A DNA stretch of 64,000 nucleotides from Ctenosaura bakeri (taxonomy: Eukaryota > Chordata > Lepidosauria > Squamata > Iguanidae): assembly GCA_948474755.1 (NCBI GenBank), contig CAOLHI010000080.1:803501-867500 (forward strand). Reading direction: 5' to 3'. Positions 40,001 through 50,199 of this stretch are shown here, one piece after another. Made by a program: the position numbers and the translations under genes. The notes below the pieces were generated by a model. That model searched no databases. It was given only the letters and a program-made list of their open reading frames with translations, and was not told where the DNA came from. The first letter of the stretch is position 1; each line of letters opens with the position of its first letter.

Positions 40001-43000
40001 TCTATTCCACAATCATGTTAAAACTTATTTCACTGACAGTGCAATCCCATTAATGGCTGCTTCAAAGTAAGCTCTATCATATTCAACAAGTTTAAGCCTA
40101 GCAACTAGGTATCAAATTGCAATCTAAATTGTTTATGTACAAACCTTTTCAGGCTGAGAAAATGTTCCTGCATTGCAGGGTGTTCTGGGATCCCACAGCT
40201 TGACTGTTTGATCCCAACTCCCTGTTACCATCACATTCACCTCTGGGCAATATTCCACACATCTGATAGGAGCATCATGGGTGCCAACAAGATTTTCTGT
40301 AAAAAAGAAAAGGAGATTAATGCACATAGCTATGCTAGTCTTATTGGTAATCAAGTTTAATGAAAAGAACGGAGCAATATTCGTACAGCAGTAACAGGGT
40401 CTGATGTGTCACTCACTAATGTATGTGCACTCTGGGGCATCTTTCAAAGGACGCTTGATCCTCTAATCTTTGCAATAGATACACGCTTCTGAAGTGTTAA
40501 ATGTAGACTAATAGATATCAACTCAGTATTTCAAAGAAGCTTAAGGAGAGAGTTGGTACCCATGCAGAGACTTTCAAACTAACAAAAGAGATTTGTGCAC
40601 CTAACTCTGCTGGACTCCTCTGAAAATGTTAGCCATGAATGACATGCTATAAAGATCTAATAATTGGTGAATGTGGCATGACCACATTAGTTCATGCCTT
40701 CTCCTCTTGTGAGTAATCAGCCACTTTCAACAAAAGATTGTCAATAAAACCTCTATTCCACATCATCATTCATTTTATCTATGTACCATGTAGTATTAAA
40801 CTGTTTAGAAGCTTTTAAAGTGACGTTGAATACTTATCCTATAATACCTTACTTTCTTTCTCCAACTTGGGAAAGAAACAAATTACTACACTTTTAATCC
40901 TCTACTGGTTATTTTAAATAGCTTTTTCCTCCACAGTAATAGCTCAATTCTCCAGTATCTTTAAAGACATCAAGCAACCCATAGTCTAGAAATTTCTTAT
41001 CCCCTTTACAATACCACAGCATCTAATTTCATCTTTTAAGGCCATCTAAGCAGCTTTTCTGACATGCTGCTAGCCTGCTAATACCCAGACCTTGAAAATG
41101 GCCCAGGAACACATATGCAACTATCGCAGGGCCTTGAAAAAAAGGTGATTAATGCTTATATGGAGCAGCACCTAAAACAGTTGCATTCTGCATTAACTGC
41201 AGCTTCCAGATCAGCCTCTAGAATTGCACCACAAAGAACACATCACAGTAATTGGATGACCTTATTTATCTACTGTTTCCCTGTACCAACCACCACAGCC
41301 ACTTGTTATCTTCGAAGCAGATCTGTCACTGAAGGGTAGATAGCACGTCAACATAATCTATAATAATGTACTTATGTTACAACTTTCTCCATCACAACTA
41401 CTAAGAACTCTTAAAAACCTGAGCATTTTGTAAGATAACCTTGTATGGGAAAATGTTTTGCTATCTACATTATTTGCTATATACATTATTTCTACCCATT
41501 TCCCCTTCAAAAAAGCCTGAAATCCTACATTATACTTTTTGAACTAAAAAAACCCTGAAGAGCAGTTTAAGAGATTGGGGTGTGCGCTAAAGAATCCTCT
41601 GTATACTGGAGTGCATACTGAGATGGTAAGAGCTCAGTACTCCTGATCATTTGAAAACAGCGTTGTGCTCATCTTCCTGAATAAAGACAAAATTATAAAA
41701 CTGAACTCGGCAAATATAAATTGTTCATAAGTATATTTCTAGAAAAGGAAGAACATATGACACAGTCACAGCTAAACAAACTACTGCATGCAACATATCT
41801 CAAACAATATTGATAGTCTCCTCCTTCTTTTAAATAAAAAAAAAGATCTTTTTAAGTAAACATTCACCACATTGCAAATGCTTTTATATATTAACATAGA
41901 TCAAAAGCAAAGATTCTTATTACACAGTACTAACCCTCTCCTTCTTAGCAGACTAAAAACATAACTGACTAATAAAGCATTAAATGCACAAGATAAACCA
42001 AGAGGAGCACAACATAGCAATAAATACAACCATGAAGACTACTCAGATAAAACCATATGGCACAGTAAATATCAACCTCTGCAACTGCAGGAAAAAGACA
42101 TTTATCCTTTACTTTAATATTATCTTTATCAACATCTGAAGAAATATAGTCATCATATCTTTCTGCTTTTTATTCAATATTTTTCTGTTTTATATTTCAG
42201 CACAATCCTATACACGCTTACACCAAATCTTATTAATGGGGCTTGTTTCACCCTACTTCTACAGACTTTACTACATTTCAAGATTAGTTTACCTTGATCG
42301 GTGTTCAAGTCATGCATTTTTAACTGTCGATCTAATCCTCCACTCCAGGCATGTGTTGGATCCTTCAAAAGAAGAAAAATATTTATATCCTATATCTGAA
42401 ACTTAAACTAAGAAATATTTTAAAGATGCTTTTAAAAAAAATTCCTCCTGCAATGTCACTCAGACATCAGTAAGCAGATCTTTGTTTTAACAATAGTACA
42501 GCTCTTTCAAGTTTGTACGTAAAACAATTTGGGAAAGGAGGTTGGCACTGCTCAACTATTTGCAACAGCAACAGCAAACTTGTTCCCCATTTTACTTTAA
42601 GCCCAAAAGGAAATTGAGTAGTGAACGAGCAGCACGAGGACTGAATATCACTAAGAGTACTTAAAAAAGTAATCTACGGAGTAAACAGAAACCTACCCCC
42701 TGCACAAGTAGCTCGAGCTACTTCATTAGAGTGAGGACATTTCTAAATATTAGACCACAAGATAACAAAAGGTAAAAAAAAAAAAAAAAGATTAATTTAG
42801 TGTGTTTGACAAAATACTCTGACATTTCACTGCTTGAAAAATAATCTGGGTGAGATCCTGAGCAGAAGAATTATATGGGAACTACTTGGTTATATACAGA
42901 AACAATAGAATAATGAAAAAACAACACAACTGATCTCCCATATTTCCAAATAGGTTTTTATTCATTTTTTTAGGAAATTGTCATTGACTTTTAAAAATTC

Positions 43001-46000
43001 TGACAAACCACCTGTTTGACTAACCCCTTTTAACTGATAAACTATTAAATATAAACCTGTAATTACTATTTTAATTAATTTTTCCTATCCACCCGGGCCC
43101 CAAATGGATGCATACTCAAAAAACTATAAAAACAAAAAATAATAAACACAGCTTTAATGAAGAAGCCTACATAGAATTTTAAAATCCGAAGTCCTGCCAA
43201 AATAATATATTTTTTGTCTGGTTATCAGTCCAGAGAATATCTCACTATTCTTGAGGAACAGTATCACAATCGTTCACCTACTCTATTCTCTTTTGGGCTT
43301 AAAAGGCCTGATCTAAATTCAACTGCTAATCACAAGTAGAGCTGTTGTTGTGTACTGTCAAGTCTCTTATGGCTACTTACAGCAACCCTAAGGTGAACCT
43401 ATCAAGGGGTTTTATTGGCAAGATCTTTTCAGTACAGGTTTGCCTTTGCCTTCCTCTGAGGCTGAGAGAGTGCAGCTTCCAAAAGTGACCTAGTAGATTT
43501 CCATGGGTGAGCAGAGATTTGAACCCTGGTCTCCAGAGCTGCAGCTTAAAGCTCAAACCACTACATGACACTGTCCCATACAATCAGAATAGAGAGCAAC
43601 TGAATCAATTGCTGAATCCTCAAGTCAACATACATGTAAATCCCATTAATTCAATAGGCCTACTCTAGTTAGAACTAGCAACTGGATTTAGGCCCCTTTC
43701 TTATGTGCTCATCAACCTAATCTGTCAGAATGGTTAGACAGACAGTAGAAACTCCATGGAATTCTGAAGACAGAATTTCAGTAATCCTGACTACACAGTA
43801 GTTAGGGCTTATGCAGCAGGAACTGCATTTATTGTTGTGTGATTTCAAGTCATTTCTGACTAATGGGAACCTACTGGAATGTCTCAAATTTTGTCATACA
43901 GATTTTCAGATATCATGTATGTTTAAGACAATGTTTTAGATATTCCCCAAGATGAGTAAGGCTTTATAGGCCAAAACTGGCTCGTTGAATTGAACTCAGA
44001 AAAAAACTGAAAATCAGCACACTCGGTTAAGGACAAGCATCACATGGTCAGGCTGCTGCGTTTTGTACTATTAATGACTTCCGAACTTTTCAGTGGCAGT
44101 TGCATATAAAGATACTAGCAATATCACCTGCTTATTCAACACCAGACAACTGACAAAATGCAGAAATCCTCAAACTGTCTATAAGCACAGTGCACCCTCT
44201 TCTGGTACGACTTCCATATGCACAAATGCAAGGTACCGCAAAGCACTGCGTCCCATTCTAGTCAATGGATGCAACAGACACACACCCACACTGCCACAGA
44301 CATGTGAACGTTGTACCCACTGAGTACAAACAGCAGTGATGCGTTGTTTTTCAAAAGGATTTCTGGAACAAGAACCCTCACATATACAATGGGCGCACTG
44401 TAGGTAATTATGAATACCTATACTGTATCGCTTTACAAGCACATGATGATATCATAAACAAGTTATGTACTGTACAGTACAGAATGAAGAAGATAGTGCC
44501 AAGTTGATTGAAAGGAAAAAGCAGCAAGAGTGTGGTGCAAACGTGTCATGCAAAGTGCCATCTTTTCATTCACCCTGTATACTGCTTGCACTGAGACTGA
44601 TGCAAATCATCTTACAAATCCAAGAGGACAGGTTGCTAAACAGTGGCATAAATGAGGAATGGCAAGGAGGTGTGGAAAAAGAGTATCCTGGAGAAGTGCA
44701 GTTTTGTCAGATGCAAAAAAGAACAGTGCTCCTGCAACTGTTTTGGGGAGCTGCAACACTTCATCACAGGCAGGTGCTGAAGTTGCTGGGGAAACTCCAC
44801 CAGTAGCAGCAAACTTCCAGCCAATGGCAAAAGCAAGGAAGCAAACTTGTGCAGTATTGCAGGAGCCTTGTTGCCACAGCCAGGGAAGCAGAGAGTCAGC
44901 TGGGAACCAGTGCAAAAGTGAAAGGTAAACAAAGGTGGCAGCTCCCACATTTCTCTCAGAAGTTATCTTAGCAGCAGCTGAGAAATACAACCCCCTCCCT
45001 CACCGAAGCCAGACAGTATCCAAGAAATTAGAGTACTTTGCACTTCTTTTCTGCAGCCTTCAAGTCATTAGACTGAGCAGATGAGAAAAGCTGACCAGGG
45101 CCACTTTCAGCCACTCTGACAGTAGGACATCATGGACTTCTTTTTGTCCTTCTGGTTTAGTCAACTATATAATGTAGAAGGCATATATGGTGTCAATATA
45201 GTACTGCGCAAGCATTCATACTTGTGCTTTTATTTACTGCAAGAATGGACTACAAATCAAATAAGTAGGTTCTACTAATAATTAAGTGTCAAAAGAGTAG
45301 ACCACCAAAAAACAGGGACACCTGTACACTAGTCTGACACACAGATAATTAAAACATGGATCTTTGCAGCCAAATCTGCCTTTCCTATGAAATACAGATG
45401 GCACATCAGCACTCTTGGCCATAAAAATCACCTGGCCTTCCTATAGCAATTACTAGTTCCAAGATTACACCCAAGATGCAAACTTGGTTCTTTATAGGCA
45501 ATGCAAATGTATCCAGAAAAGGCTGTAACGCCAGTTCTCTACTGGCTTTTTTGACGATCAATGGAATAATCACTCTGGGTCTCATACTGGGTGAAAGATA
45601 AGGTGGAAAATGATAAATCTACTGCCTCGTCTGGATTAAGCCTAAACATGATCACCCACATGCAATTCCCACTGCATCCAGATAGTGATTCTAGACTTCC
45701 ACAGTTTCCTAGACATCTCCAACTTATTGATGGAACCCCACTTCCTGATTCTATATATCTTTCTCTACACATTTTATGCAAATGTCAAGAAGCATAAAAT
45801 TCAATATTATCCTTGAGGAACCCTATAAGCTAAAAGTCATGAGGTCAAACAATCTTCCAAGAAATTTTCAGCCAGATAGAACCAGAAAAACTGCCCCATA
45901 CAAAAAAAAAATGGAGTTGTACTGTCACTATTCTATGGCTGTCTTTGTTTTAAAAAGGAAGACTAGAAATTGGTCAGTAATTGTGGTGGAATCCAATGAA

Positions 46001-47307
46001 CGTTTCTTCAACAGAGGTCTCACAATGGTTTCTTTTAGTGAACTGGAACACTACACAATTTCAAAAAAAATGTTTACAACTACCACCATTGAATTAGCCA
46101 AGCTCCTCTGGCAATTCTTATCAGTCAAAATGGACATGTTGTTGGCTTCACTCCTCAAAGAAATTTGTGCACATCATCTGGTTGAATAAACAGAATCTTA
46201 CAAATCTAAACTGAATAATTCTCTCAATTACCCAAACAAACTTTAACACCTAACTGCAATGTGGATCAGAACAGAGACAACCAAATTAATCTTTTGTTTT
46301 TGCTTATTACCAAAAATCTGGGTTATATGTTTTTTAAAACAATTAAGGCTACTTTGTTTAAATTATTTTGTTCACTAAATTAGAGAAAGCAGTTACAGTC
46401 AGTCTTCCACATTTGCAGGTTTCACATTTCCAGATTTAATCATTCAGATTATTTGCTGTCACCTCTGTTGTCTCCCTATGCTACTTTTAATAGGGACTGC
46501 AAGCCTCGTGAGACTGAGAAACTGCAAATGAGGCTTCTCAGTCCCTACTAAAAATGGTGAGGGGCAACAGTGGAGGTGGCAGTAAGCCCCACTAGCCACC
46601 CACTTTTGCCTTGTGAAGGAACCCTGATGTCTCAAAGGAATCCACAGTGGGCTGAACATGGTGATCATACTTTTTTGTGTGTTAAATATGGTTTTAGAAG
46701 GCCTAGAGTTATTTACAGTTTTTCCACCTTCACAGGGTTCCTGTACCCCTAACCCTAGCAAATGTGCAAGGATAACTATATTTTCCCTTCCCATACTATA
46801 TAAAGCAAAACAGCAATTTGACAACAGCTTCAAAACATAGCAGTATACTCCAACAATTTATCAAAGGTGAAGATCCAGAAAAACCCATGTGCAACTGCAG
46901 GTATTTTTTAAACATGTAAGGGGGTTGCTCCTCCAGAGGGTCTGTAGCTTCAAGACAGGCCATCTCAGACAACAGCTGCTGTTAGAATCAGTACAAATGG
47001 TGTCATGGAATCCAGCCTAAAAGTTTATCTACCAAGTGAACCACTGTTATCTTCTATCTCCTCTTCACAGTTTCAGGAGTCAAAGCCACAAAGTGGTTTT
47101 AAAAAAACTTACATAGAAGGCACAGTCGAGTACTGCTCCTGTATGTTGATACTTGAGCCTCATGCTGTTGGCAGGGACATCATACAATCGAACAGAAGTG
47201 TCCCACGACGAAACAAGCAGAAACTGAGATGTGTTGGGACTGAATTTCACTGATGAGATTCCATCTTCCGGTGGTTGGTTCAACTTAAATTCATTTGACC
47301 CAGTCAT
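28051..47307 (-). CDS. BUB3: BUB3 mitotic checkpoint WD40 protein (seven coding segments)
   Basis: BUB3 recruits BUB1 and BUBR1 to unattached kinetochores through their GLEBS motifs and is part of the spindle assembly checkpoint. The coding sequence joins 47307-47113, 42362-42293, 40296-40145, 35054-34896, 33891-33714, 33307-33091 and 28060-28051 (minus strand). That is 981 bases, 326 residues plus TAA. Every junction has GT/AG ends and keeps frame. The protein starts [16 protein letters not shown] and ends ...ETKPKST. It carries the WD40 series: [11 protein letters not shown] (exon 2), [11 protein letters not shown] (exon 3), [15 protein letters not shown] (exon 4), [14 protein letters not shown] (exon 5), [13 protein letters not shown] (exon 6/7). 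Length equals the shorter human isoform as I recall it, and near-identity makes this secure. The gene lies in the conserved HMX3-HMX2-BUB3 block and starts in a CpG island. No frameshift or missing exon is visible. Confidence 0.97.
30190..30266. mobile_element. 77-bp mariner-like mini element in BUB3 intron 7
   Basis: CAGGGTTTCTGAAAATTATC on the left pairs with AAGATAATTTTTAGACACTA on the right. TA dinucleotides flank both ends (30188-30189, 30267-30268). The CAGGGT-type end and TA duplication fit Tc1/mariner. Confidence 0.72.
31049..31210. mobile_element. Pogo-like element of the CAGTGCACCC family (intron 7)
   Basis: Left end CACTGCACCTG and right end AGGCACACTG are inverted repeats, flanked by TA on both sides (31047-31048, 31211-31212). 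Copies of the same family are at 36325 and 44188 (shared block GTCCCATTCTAGTCAATGG in inverted orientation). Confidence 0.7.
31218..31554. mobile_element. Pogo/Tigger-like element (intron 7)
   Basis: Left end CAGGTGGCCCTCCATATCC and right end GAGTCCACTG form inverted repeats with TA on both sides (31216-31217, 31555-31556). It lies 7 bp from the preceding element. No transposase frame. Confidence 0.75.
31555..33090. other. BUB3: Rest of BUB3 intron 7 next to exon 7
   Basis: No other gene was seen. Minus-strand AATAAA hexamers at 32637-32642 and 32490-32495 lie 450-600 bases after the exon 7 donor and could serve intronic polyadenylation. Confidence 0.45.
33091..33307 (-). CDS. BUB3: BUB3 exon 7 (residues 252-323)
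   Basis: 217 bases. Acceptor TTTGTAG|GTGGTTCTG. Encodes [20 protein letters not shown], the last blade and [20 protein letters not shown], ending TKPK. The donor is CCCAA|GTGAGT, so if it is not spliced the frame reads AAG TGA and stops at once. Confidence 0.95.
33714..33891 (-). CDS. BUB3: BUB3 exon 6 (residues 193-251)
   Basis: 178 bases. Acceptor TCCTGTAG|GGTTATG. Encodes [19 protein letters not shown], then [18 protein letters not shown], ending HNTFATG across the junction with donor ACAG|GTAATA. Confidence 0.95.
34062..34118 (-). repeat. Perfect 21-bp hairpin in BUB3 intron 5
   Basis: The arms at 34062-34082 and 34098-34118 are exact reverse complements (first arm starts ATTCCAAAAGGAATTGTACT) around a 15-base loop. 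It would be transcribed in BUB3 pre-mRNA about 170 bases before exon 6. It could be a micro-MITE or a miRNA-like hairpin. I do not recognise the sequence. Confidence 0.75.
34896..35054 (-). CDS. BUB3: BUB3 exon 5 (residues 140-192)
   Basis: 159 bases, an exact 53 codons. Acceptor ATTCCAAG|GTGTATAC, coding [19 protein letters not shown], ending CIRAFPNKQ with donor CAG|GTATTT. The acceptor sits in an A-rich context with a weak pyrimidine tract. Confidence 0.95.
35582..35829. mobile_element. Foldback element, about 248 bp, in BUB3 intron 4
   Basis: The outer arms pair AAACCCATCTTAAAAT with ATTTTAGGATGGGTTT. The next blocks pair CATACTGAGGGACAGAGTTC with GAACTCTGTCCCTCAGTATG, and the inner blocks GATGGCTCCAG with CTGGAGCCATC. 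No clear target duplication was identified. It ends about 530 bases upstream of exon 5 in transcript direction. Confidence 0.75.
36325..36497. mobile_element. Pogo-like element of the CAGTGCACCC family (intron 4)
   Basis: Begins CAGTGCACCCTCTGCTGACA and ends AAGGGCACACCA, with TA at both flanks (36323-36324, 36498-36499). Same family as 44188-44400. Confidence 0.68.
36573..36803 (-). repeat. tRNA-derived SINE, reverse orientation (intron 4)
   Basis: Reads GTGTGCGTTCAAGTCATTTC, GGTTTTCTTGGCAAGATTTA, CTTCCTCTGAGGCTGAGAGA, CTTGCCCAAGATCACCCAGT and ends TATGCTGGCTCG. Nearly full length. It lies in the same strand sense as BUB3. Confidence 0.85.
37811..38230. mobile_element. Pogo/Tigger-like element (intron 4)
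   Basis: Left TAGTGAGCCCACCATATCC and right GCAGGCCCACTG form inverted ends. TA flanks both sides (37809-37810, 38231-38232). The interior has AAGGCTTGCCTCTGAAGGCT and a matching inverted block, as in related elements. Confidence 0.68.
38757..38777 (-). other. G-quadruplex motif on the BUB3 sense strand
   Basis: The plus strand has four C runs of 4, 5, 5 and 4 separated by single A bases. The gene strand therefore reads GGGG-T-GGGGG-T-GGGGG-T-GGGG, with single-base loops, in intron 4. This is a canonical high-stability quadruplex pattern. Confidence 0.85.
38845..38950 (+). repeat. LINE 3'-end remnant (intron 4)
   Basis: TTTAATTTTGTAAGTGCCTT followed by GAATCCCAATTTCCCC and ATATAACATAAAATGA matches the pattern ...GTAAGCCGCCTTGAGTCCC...ATATAAATAAA at many reptilian LINE 3' ends. 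Class not resolved. Confidence 0.45.
40145..40296 (-). CDS. BUB3: BUB3 exon 4 (residues 89-139)
   Basis: 152 bases. Acceptor TTTTTTACAG|AAAATCTTG. Encodes [13 protein letters not shown], then [12 protein letters not shown], and ends QPEK with donor AAAAG|GTTTGT, phase 0. Confidence 0.95.
41040..41340 (+). repeat. LINE-like remnant (intron 3)
   Basis: Blocks such as TGCATTCTGCATTAACTGCA, GCTTCCAGATCAGCC and CACATCACAGTAATTGGATG recur diverged near 43.95-44.1 kb (GCTGCGTTTTGTACTATTAA) and probably 45.6-46.2 kb. This is a decayed dispersed repeat that I can only place loosely as LINE-like. Confidence 0.35.
42293..42362 (-). CDS. BUB3: BUB3 exon 3 (residues 66-88)
   Basis: 70 bases. Acceptor TTTTGAAG|GATCC, coding [18 protein letters not shown], ending ACCGATCAAG|GTAAAC. 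It leaves one base that completes GAA (E89) in the next exon. Confidence 0.95.
43346..43572 (-). repeat. tRNA-derived SINE, reverse orientation (intron 2)
   Basis: Reads TTGTTGTGTACTGTCAAGTC, CAACCCTAAGGTGAACCTAT, GTTTTATTGGCAAGATCTTT, CTTCCTCTGAGGCTGAGAGA and GAACCCTGGTCTCCAGAGCT, ending in the tRNA-like head. Nearly full length. Confidence 0.85.
44188..44400. mobile_element. Pogo-like element of the CAGTGCACCC family (intron 2)
   Basis: Begins CAGTGCACCCTCTTCTGGTA and ends AATGGGCGCACTG followed by TA. The left flank is CA. Internal GCGTCCCATTCTAGTCAATG matches the inverted copy at 31049-31210. Confidence 0.7.
44401..46395. other. BUB3: Middle of BUB3 intron 2
   Basis: Open frames of 104-137 codons occur on both strands (44465-44990 and 45776-46189) without conserved domains. 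45600-46200 looks like a decayed LINE-like repeat. No exon was recognised. Confidence 0.45.
46396..46778. mobile_element. Pogo/Tigger-like element, copy 2 (intron 2)
   Basis: Begins CAGTCAGTCTTCCACATTTG and ends CAAGGATAACTA, flanked by TA at 46394-46395 and 46779-46780. The interior matches 14274-14625 in the opposite direction (TTTAATAGGGACTGCAAGCC, GAGACTGAGAAACTGCAAAT, CCACAGTGGGCTGAACATGG). Confidence 0.8.
47113..47307 (-). CDS. BUB3: BUB3 exon 2, first coding exon (residues 1-65)
   Basis: ATG is at 47305-47307 and is the first codon of the exon. The acceptor ...TTATTCAG abuts it directly. It encodes the start of the propeller through GAVLDCAFY. The donor is TAT|GTAAGT, phase 0. Reading into the intron adds VSFFKTT and a stop, as expected for unspliced sequence. 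Confidence 0.96.
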
Positions 47308-47552
47308 CTGAATAAGAGTTGTACAAAAGTTAATTCTAGATTTTAAAAGTGCTATCTAAACTGATCTTTGTCTAAAATAATTTTAGGAAGGCAAATTTAG
47401 AAAAGAAATTACATCAACAGTTTTTATGACAAAAGTTCTATTAGAACCTTTGTTTTTTCACAACATAATATTTATAGCTTAAACATTCACAACAGAAAAA
47501 CGATATTTAAACATTCAAATTCAAAGTATTTATATTTGCCACTAATTTTTTG

Positions 47553-47758
47553 CTGTTGCTACTGAGTGCCTTCAAGCCATTTGACTTATGGAGAACTAAT
47601 GAGGTTTTCTTGGCAAGATGTGATCAGAGGATGGCTTGTCTTTGCCTCCTCTGAAGCTGAGAGAATGGGCTTCCATGGCTAAGCGTGGACTCAAACCCTG
47701 GTCTCCAGAGCTGCAGTCCAACACTGAAACCACTCAACATTATATCATGCTGGCTCTT
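47553..47758 (-). repeat. tRNA-derived SINE, reverse orientation (intron 1)
   Basis: Reads GAGTGCCTTCAAGCCATTTG, GAGGTTTTCTTGGCAAGATG, AAACCCTGGTCTCCAGAGCT and ends ATCATGCTGGCTCTTC. Confidence 0.8.
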
Positions 47759-48513
47759 CATAATGTTTAGTTCAGAAGTGGTTAACATGTTGTAACAAGC
47801 ATATTACTTTCTATAGCTCAGGAATAAAAAAAAAAGCAGACTTCTAAAACACTAACGAAGTTCCCAATCTGTAAGCCTAATAAGCTGTAAGCTTATGGAT
47901 GTTCCTGCAGGCTGCCCTACCACATAAGAAAGGGTGGGTGGGGTGCAAAATCAGCACTTCAGCTTAGGACCAACCCCACTAAACAACAAAGTGTTCATTT
48001 CCAGCTGTATCCTTAGTCATCTTTACACTTATCACCACCTTTGACTATATAGTACTGATACTAATTATGGAAAAGTAATGCTTAAAAATTTTTATCTTTA
48101 CATTGTTAACAGTAGCCAAAAAAAGGAGTTTATATCAATAAAGATAGTTTAGGAGAACAGTGCTGTTTGTTAATATATATGAATTTTACAGAAACTTAAT
48201 ATAAACAGTATCTGGGAAGCTACATACCTAACTTTACTAATGGCATCCCTTTCTTTCAGTAGTTCCCTTTCTCCCCTGTGAGTTACTTCCCACTATGTGA
48301 TCACTTTATCCTCCCAACCTGATAAATCTTACCTCTCATTCTCTACCTCCATGCCCTACCTTAGCAACTCCCATAAGTTGTAGTCAACACTCAGTGATGA
48401 GAAGCAACAGGAGCTGTGGGCCAACATCTGTAGGGTCACAAGCTAGCCATTCCTGCTCTATATCCACCTTTTCCCACCTACAAATTGAACCATAAGGTTC
48501 TTTATTGGCGGGT

Positions 48514-49144
48514 CAAAAGGGAATGATTTTGAGGAAATTTGGAAAATATTTTTGGAAAAAGCTTTGATAAGAGATGGTAAAGCTACCCTATTACAAGAAG
48601 AATGGCAATTTTGGAAAGTGGATTAAATAAAAAGTTGGCTCTGGGGGGTGGGTATATTTTTTTTTGTTTTTTTTGTTTTTTTTATTATTATTTTTTATTC
48701 TATATTATGCGTGTGTGTTAAACTTGTGATCTATTGATAGAATTAAGAATGAAACTATAATATTAAAAATGAATATAATGAAAATAAGAATTAAAGATAG
48801 GTAACAAAAATGTATAAGCTGTATGATATGGAATAAGCTGAATAAGGTTATGAATTTAAGTGTAAAAGAGAAAAAAATAAGGTAAGTTTATGTTGTTTAA
48901 AGGGAAAAAAAATTTTTTTTTAATTCCACTATTATGTATAACACATGGTGTTTAATTTTTTGTTTTTGTTTTTCAGTTATAATTTATTAAATAAATTATA
49001 AATAAATAAATAAATTAGTTAAATAAAATTAATTAAAAATAAAAATATATAAAAAATAAAATAAATATAAAATAAAAAAATTAAAATAAATTAAATAAAA
49101 ATAAAAAAATAAATTAAAAAAATTAAAAAAATATATATAAAAAA
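48514..49144 (+). mobile_element. 5'-truncated L1 insertion with 20-bp target duplication (intron 1)
   Basis: An exact 20-base direct repeat (starting AAGGTTCTTTATTGG) lies at 48494-48513 and 49145-49164. The insert begins with an uninterrupted frame for the ORF2 C-terminus: FEEIWKIFLEKALIRDGKAT, then LLQEEWQFWKVD and TAA. It continues through a T- and A-rich 3' region to a long AAATA-rich tail. Truncation, tail and long duplication are the marks of target-primed reverse transcription. It is antisense to BUB3. Confidence 0.88.
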
Positions 49145-49334
49145 AAGGTTCTTTATTGGCGGGTAAGGCATCTCATTCTTCCCTCGCATCCCTCCAAGCT
49201 GAACCAGCTAGGTGATGTCAAATCACAGATAAGCATTTCTTCACAAGGAGGAATCTTTTCTGCGAACACATCCTTACTTAGAAGGAAGCCCAACTGGTGC
49301 TCCCAAATTAAACACACACATATATATGTACAGG

Positions 49335-49570
49335 GTCTAATCATCCTGAAGGCACGAGATTCTGTTTGATCTTGGAAGCTAAGAAGGGTCAACGCTAGTT
49401 AGCATTTGAATGGCAGATCGCCAAGGAATGCCAGGTGCTGTAGGCTATAGTTCAGAGAAAGGAAGTTGCAAAACCACCTCTGAGTGTTCTTTGCCTAAAA
49501 ATCCTCTATGAAATTCATGGGATCTCTGTACGTCAGCAAGCGATTTGAAGGCACAGACACACATATATCA
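49335..49570 (+). repeat. 5S rRNA-derived SINE, with nearly complete 5S-like head (intron 1)
   Basis: The first ~115 bases follow 5S rRNA order: GTCTAATCATCCTGAAGGCA, then TGATCTTGGAAGCTAAGAAG, GGTCAACGCTAGTTAGCATT and GCCAGGTGCTGTAGGCT. They continue into a SINE body (AACCACCTCTGAGTG) and a tail GATTTGAAGGCACAGACACA. Many substitutions and the SINE body exclude a functional 5S gene. Confidence 0.88.
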
Positions 49571-49656
49571 GCAGATACACACAGAGACAGTGTGTGTATA
49601 CACACACACACATATATATAGACAGGTAAATAGTTAGAGACAGACATAGATATACA

Positions 49657-50036
49657 CAGTCAGCCCTCCACTTTTGTGGGTTTCTCTTCTGTGGGTTTGA
49701 TTATTCACAGATTATTTCCTGTCACCTCTGCTGCCTCCCTATGCCATTTTTAACAGGGACTAGAAGCCTCATGAAACTGAGAAACCGCAAAGAAGGCTTG
49801 TAAGTCCCTATTAAAAATGGTGTGGGGCAGCAGTGGAGGTGGCAGTAAGGCCCACCGGCCACCCACTTCTGCCTTGTGAAGGAACCAGGATGCCTCAAAA
49901 TGGGTTGAATATGAATGTATACGAATACACTTTTTCGTGTGTGAAATTCGGCTTGGGAGGGCCTAGAGTTATTCACGTTTTTCCACTTTCACAGGGGTCC
50001 TGTGCCCCAACCCCAGCGAATGTGGAGGGATAACTG
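49657..50036. mobile_element. Pogo/Tigger-like element, copy 3 (intron 1)
   Basis: Begins CAGTCAGCCCTCCACTTTTG and ends GAGGGATAACTG. Shares CATTTTTAACAGGGACTAGA, GTGGGGCAGCAGTGGAGGTG and the CACTTTTTCGTGTG region with copies at 14274 and 46396. It ends 375 bp from the BUB3 first exon. The left flank is a TA/CA repeat, so the duplication is unclear. Confidence 0.78.
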
Positions 50037-50199
50037 CTATGTGTACGTACGTATGTATATATGTGTGTACATAAGTATATACACCCACCCACACGCGTAG
50101 GCGGAACACAAAAAAAGGTGTGAAGAAAAAGGGGCTGGAAATGGGGGAGTGATAACAGGCGCGACCGGGAAAGGCCCCGTCTAAAGCGAAGGAAAAGAC

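Noticed and set aside
49335..49450. 5S rRNA gene
   Set aside because: The 5S-like sequence has many substitutions and runs into a SINE body and tail, so it is a 5S-derived SINE.
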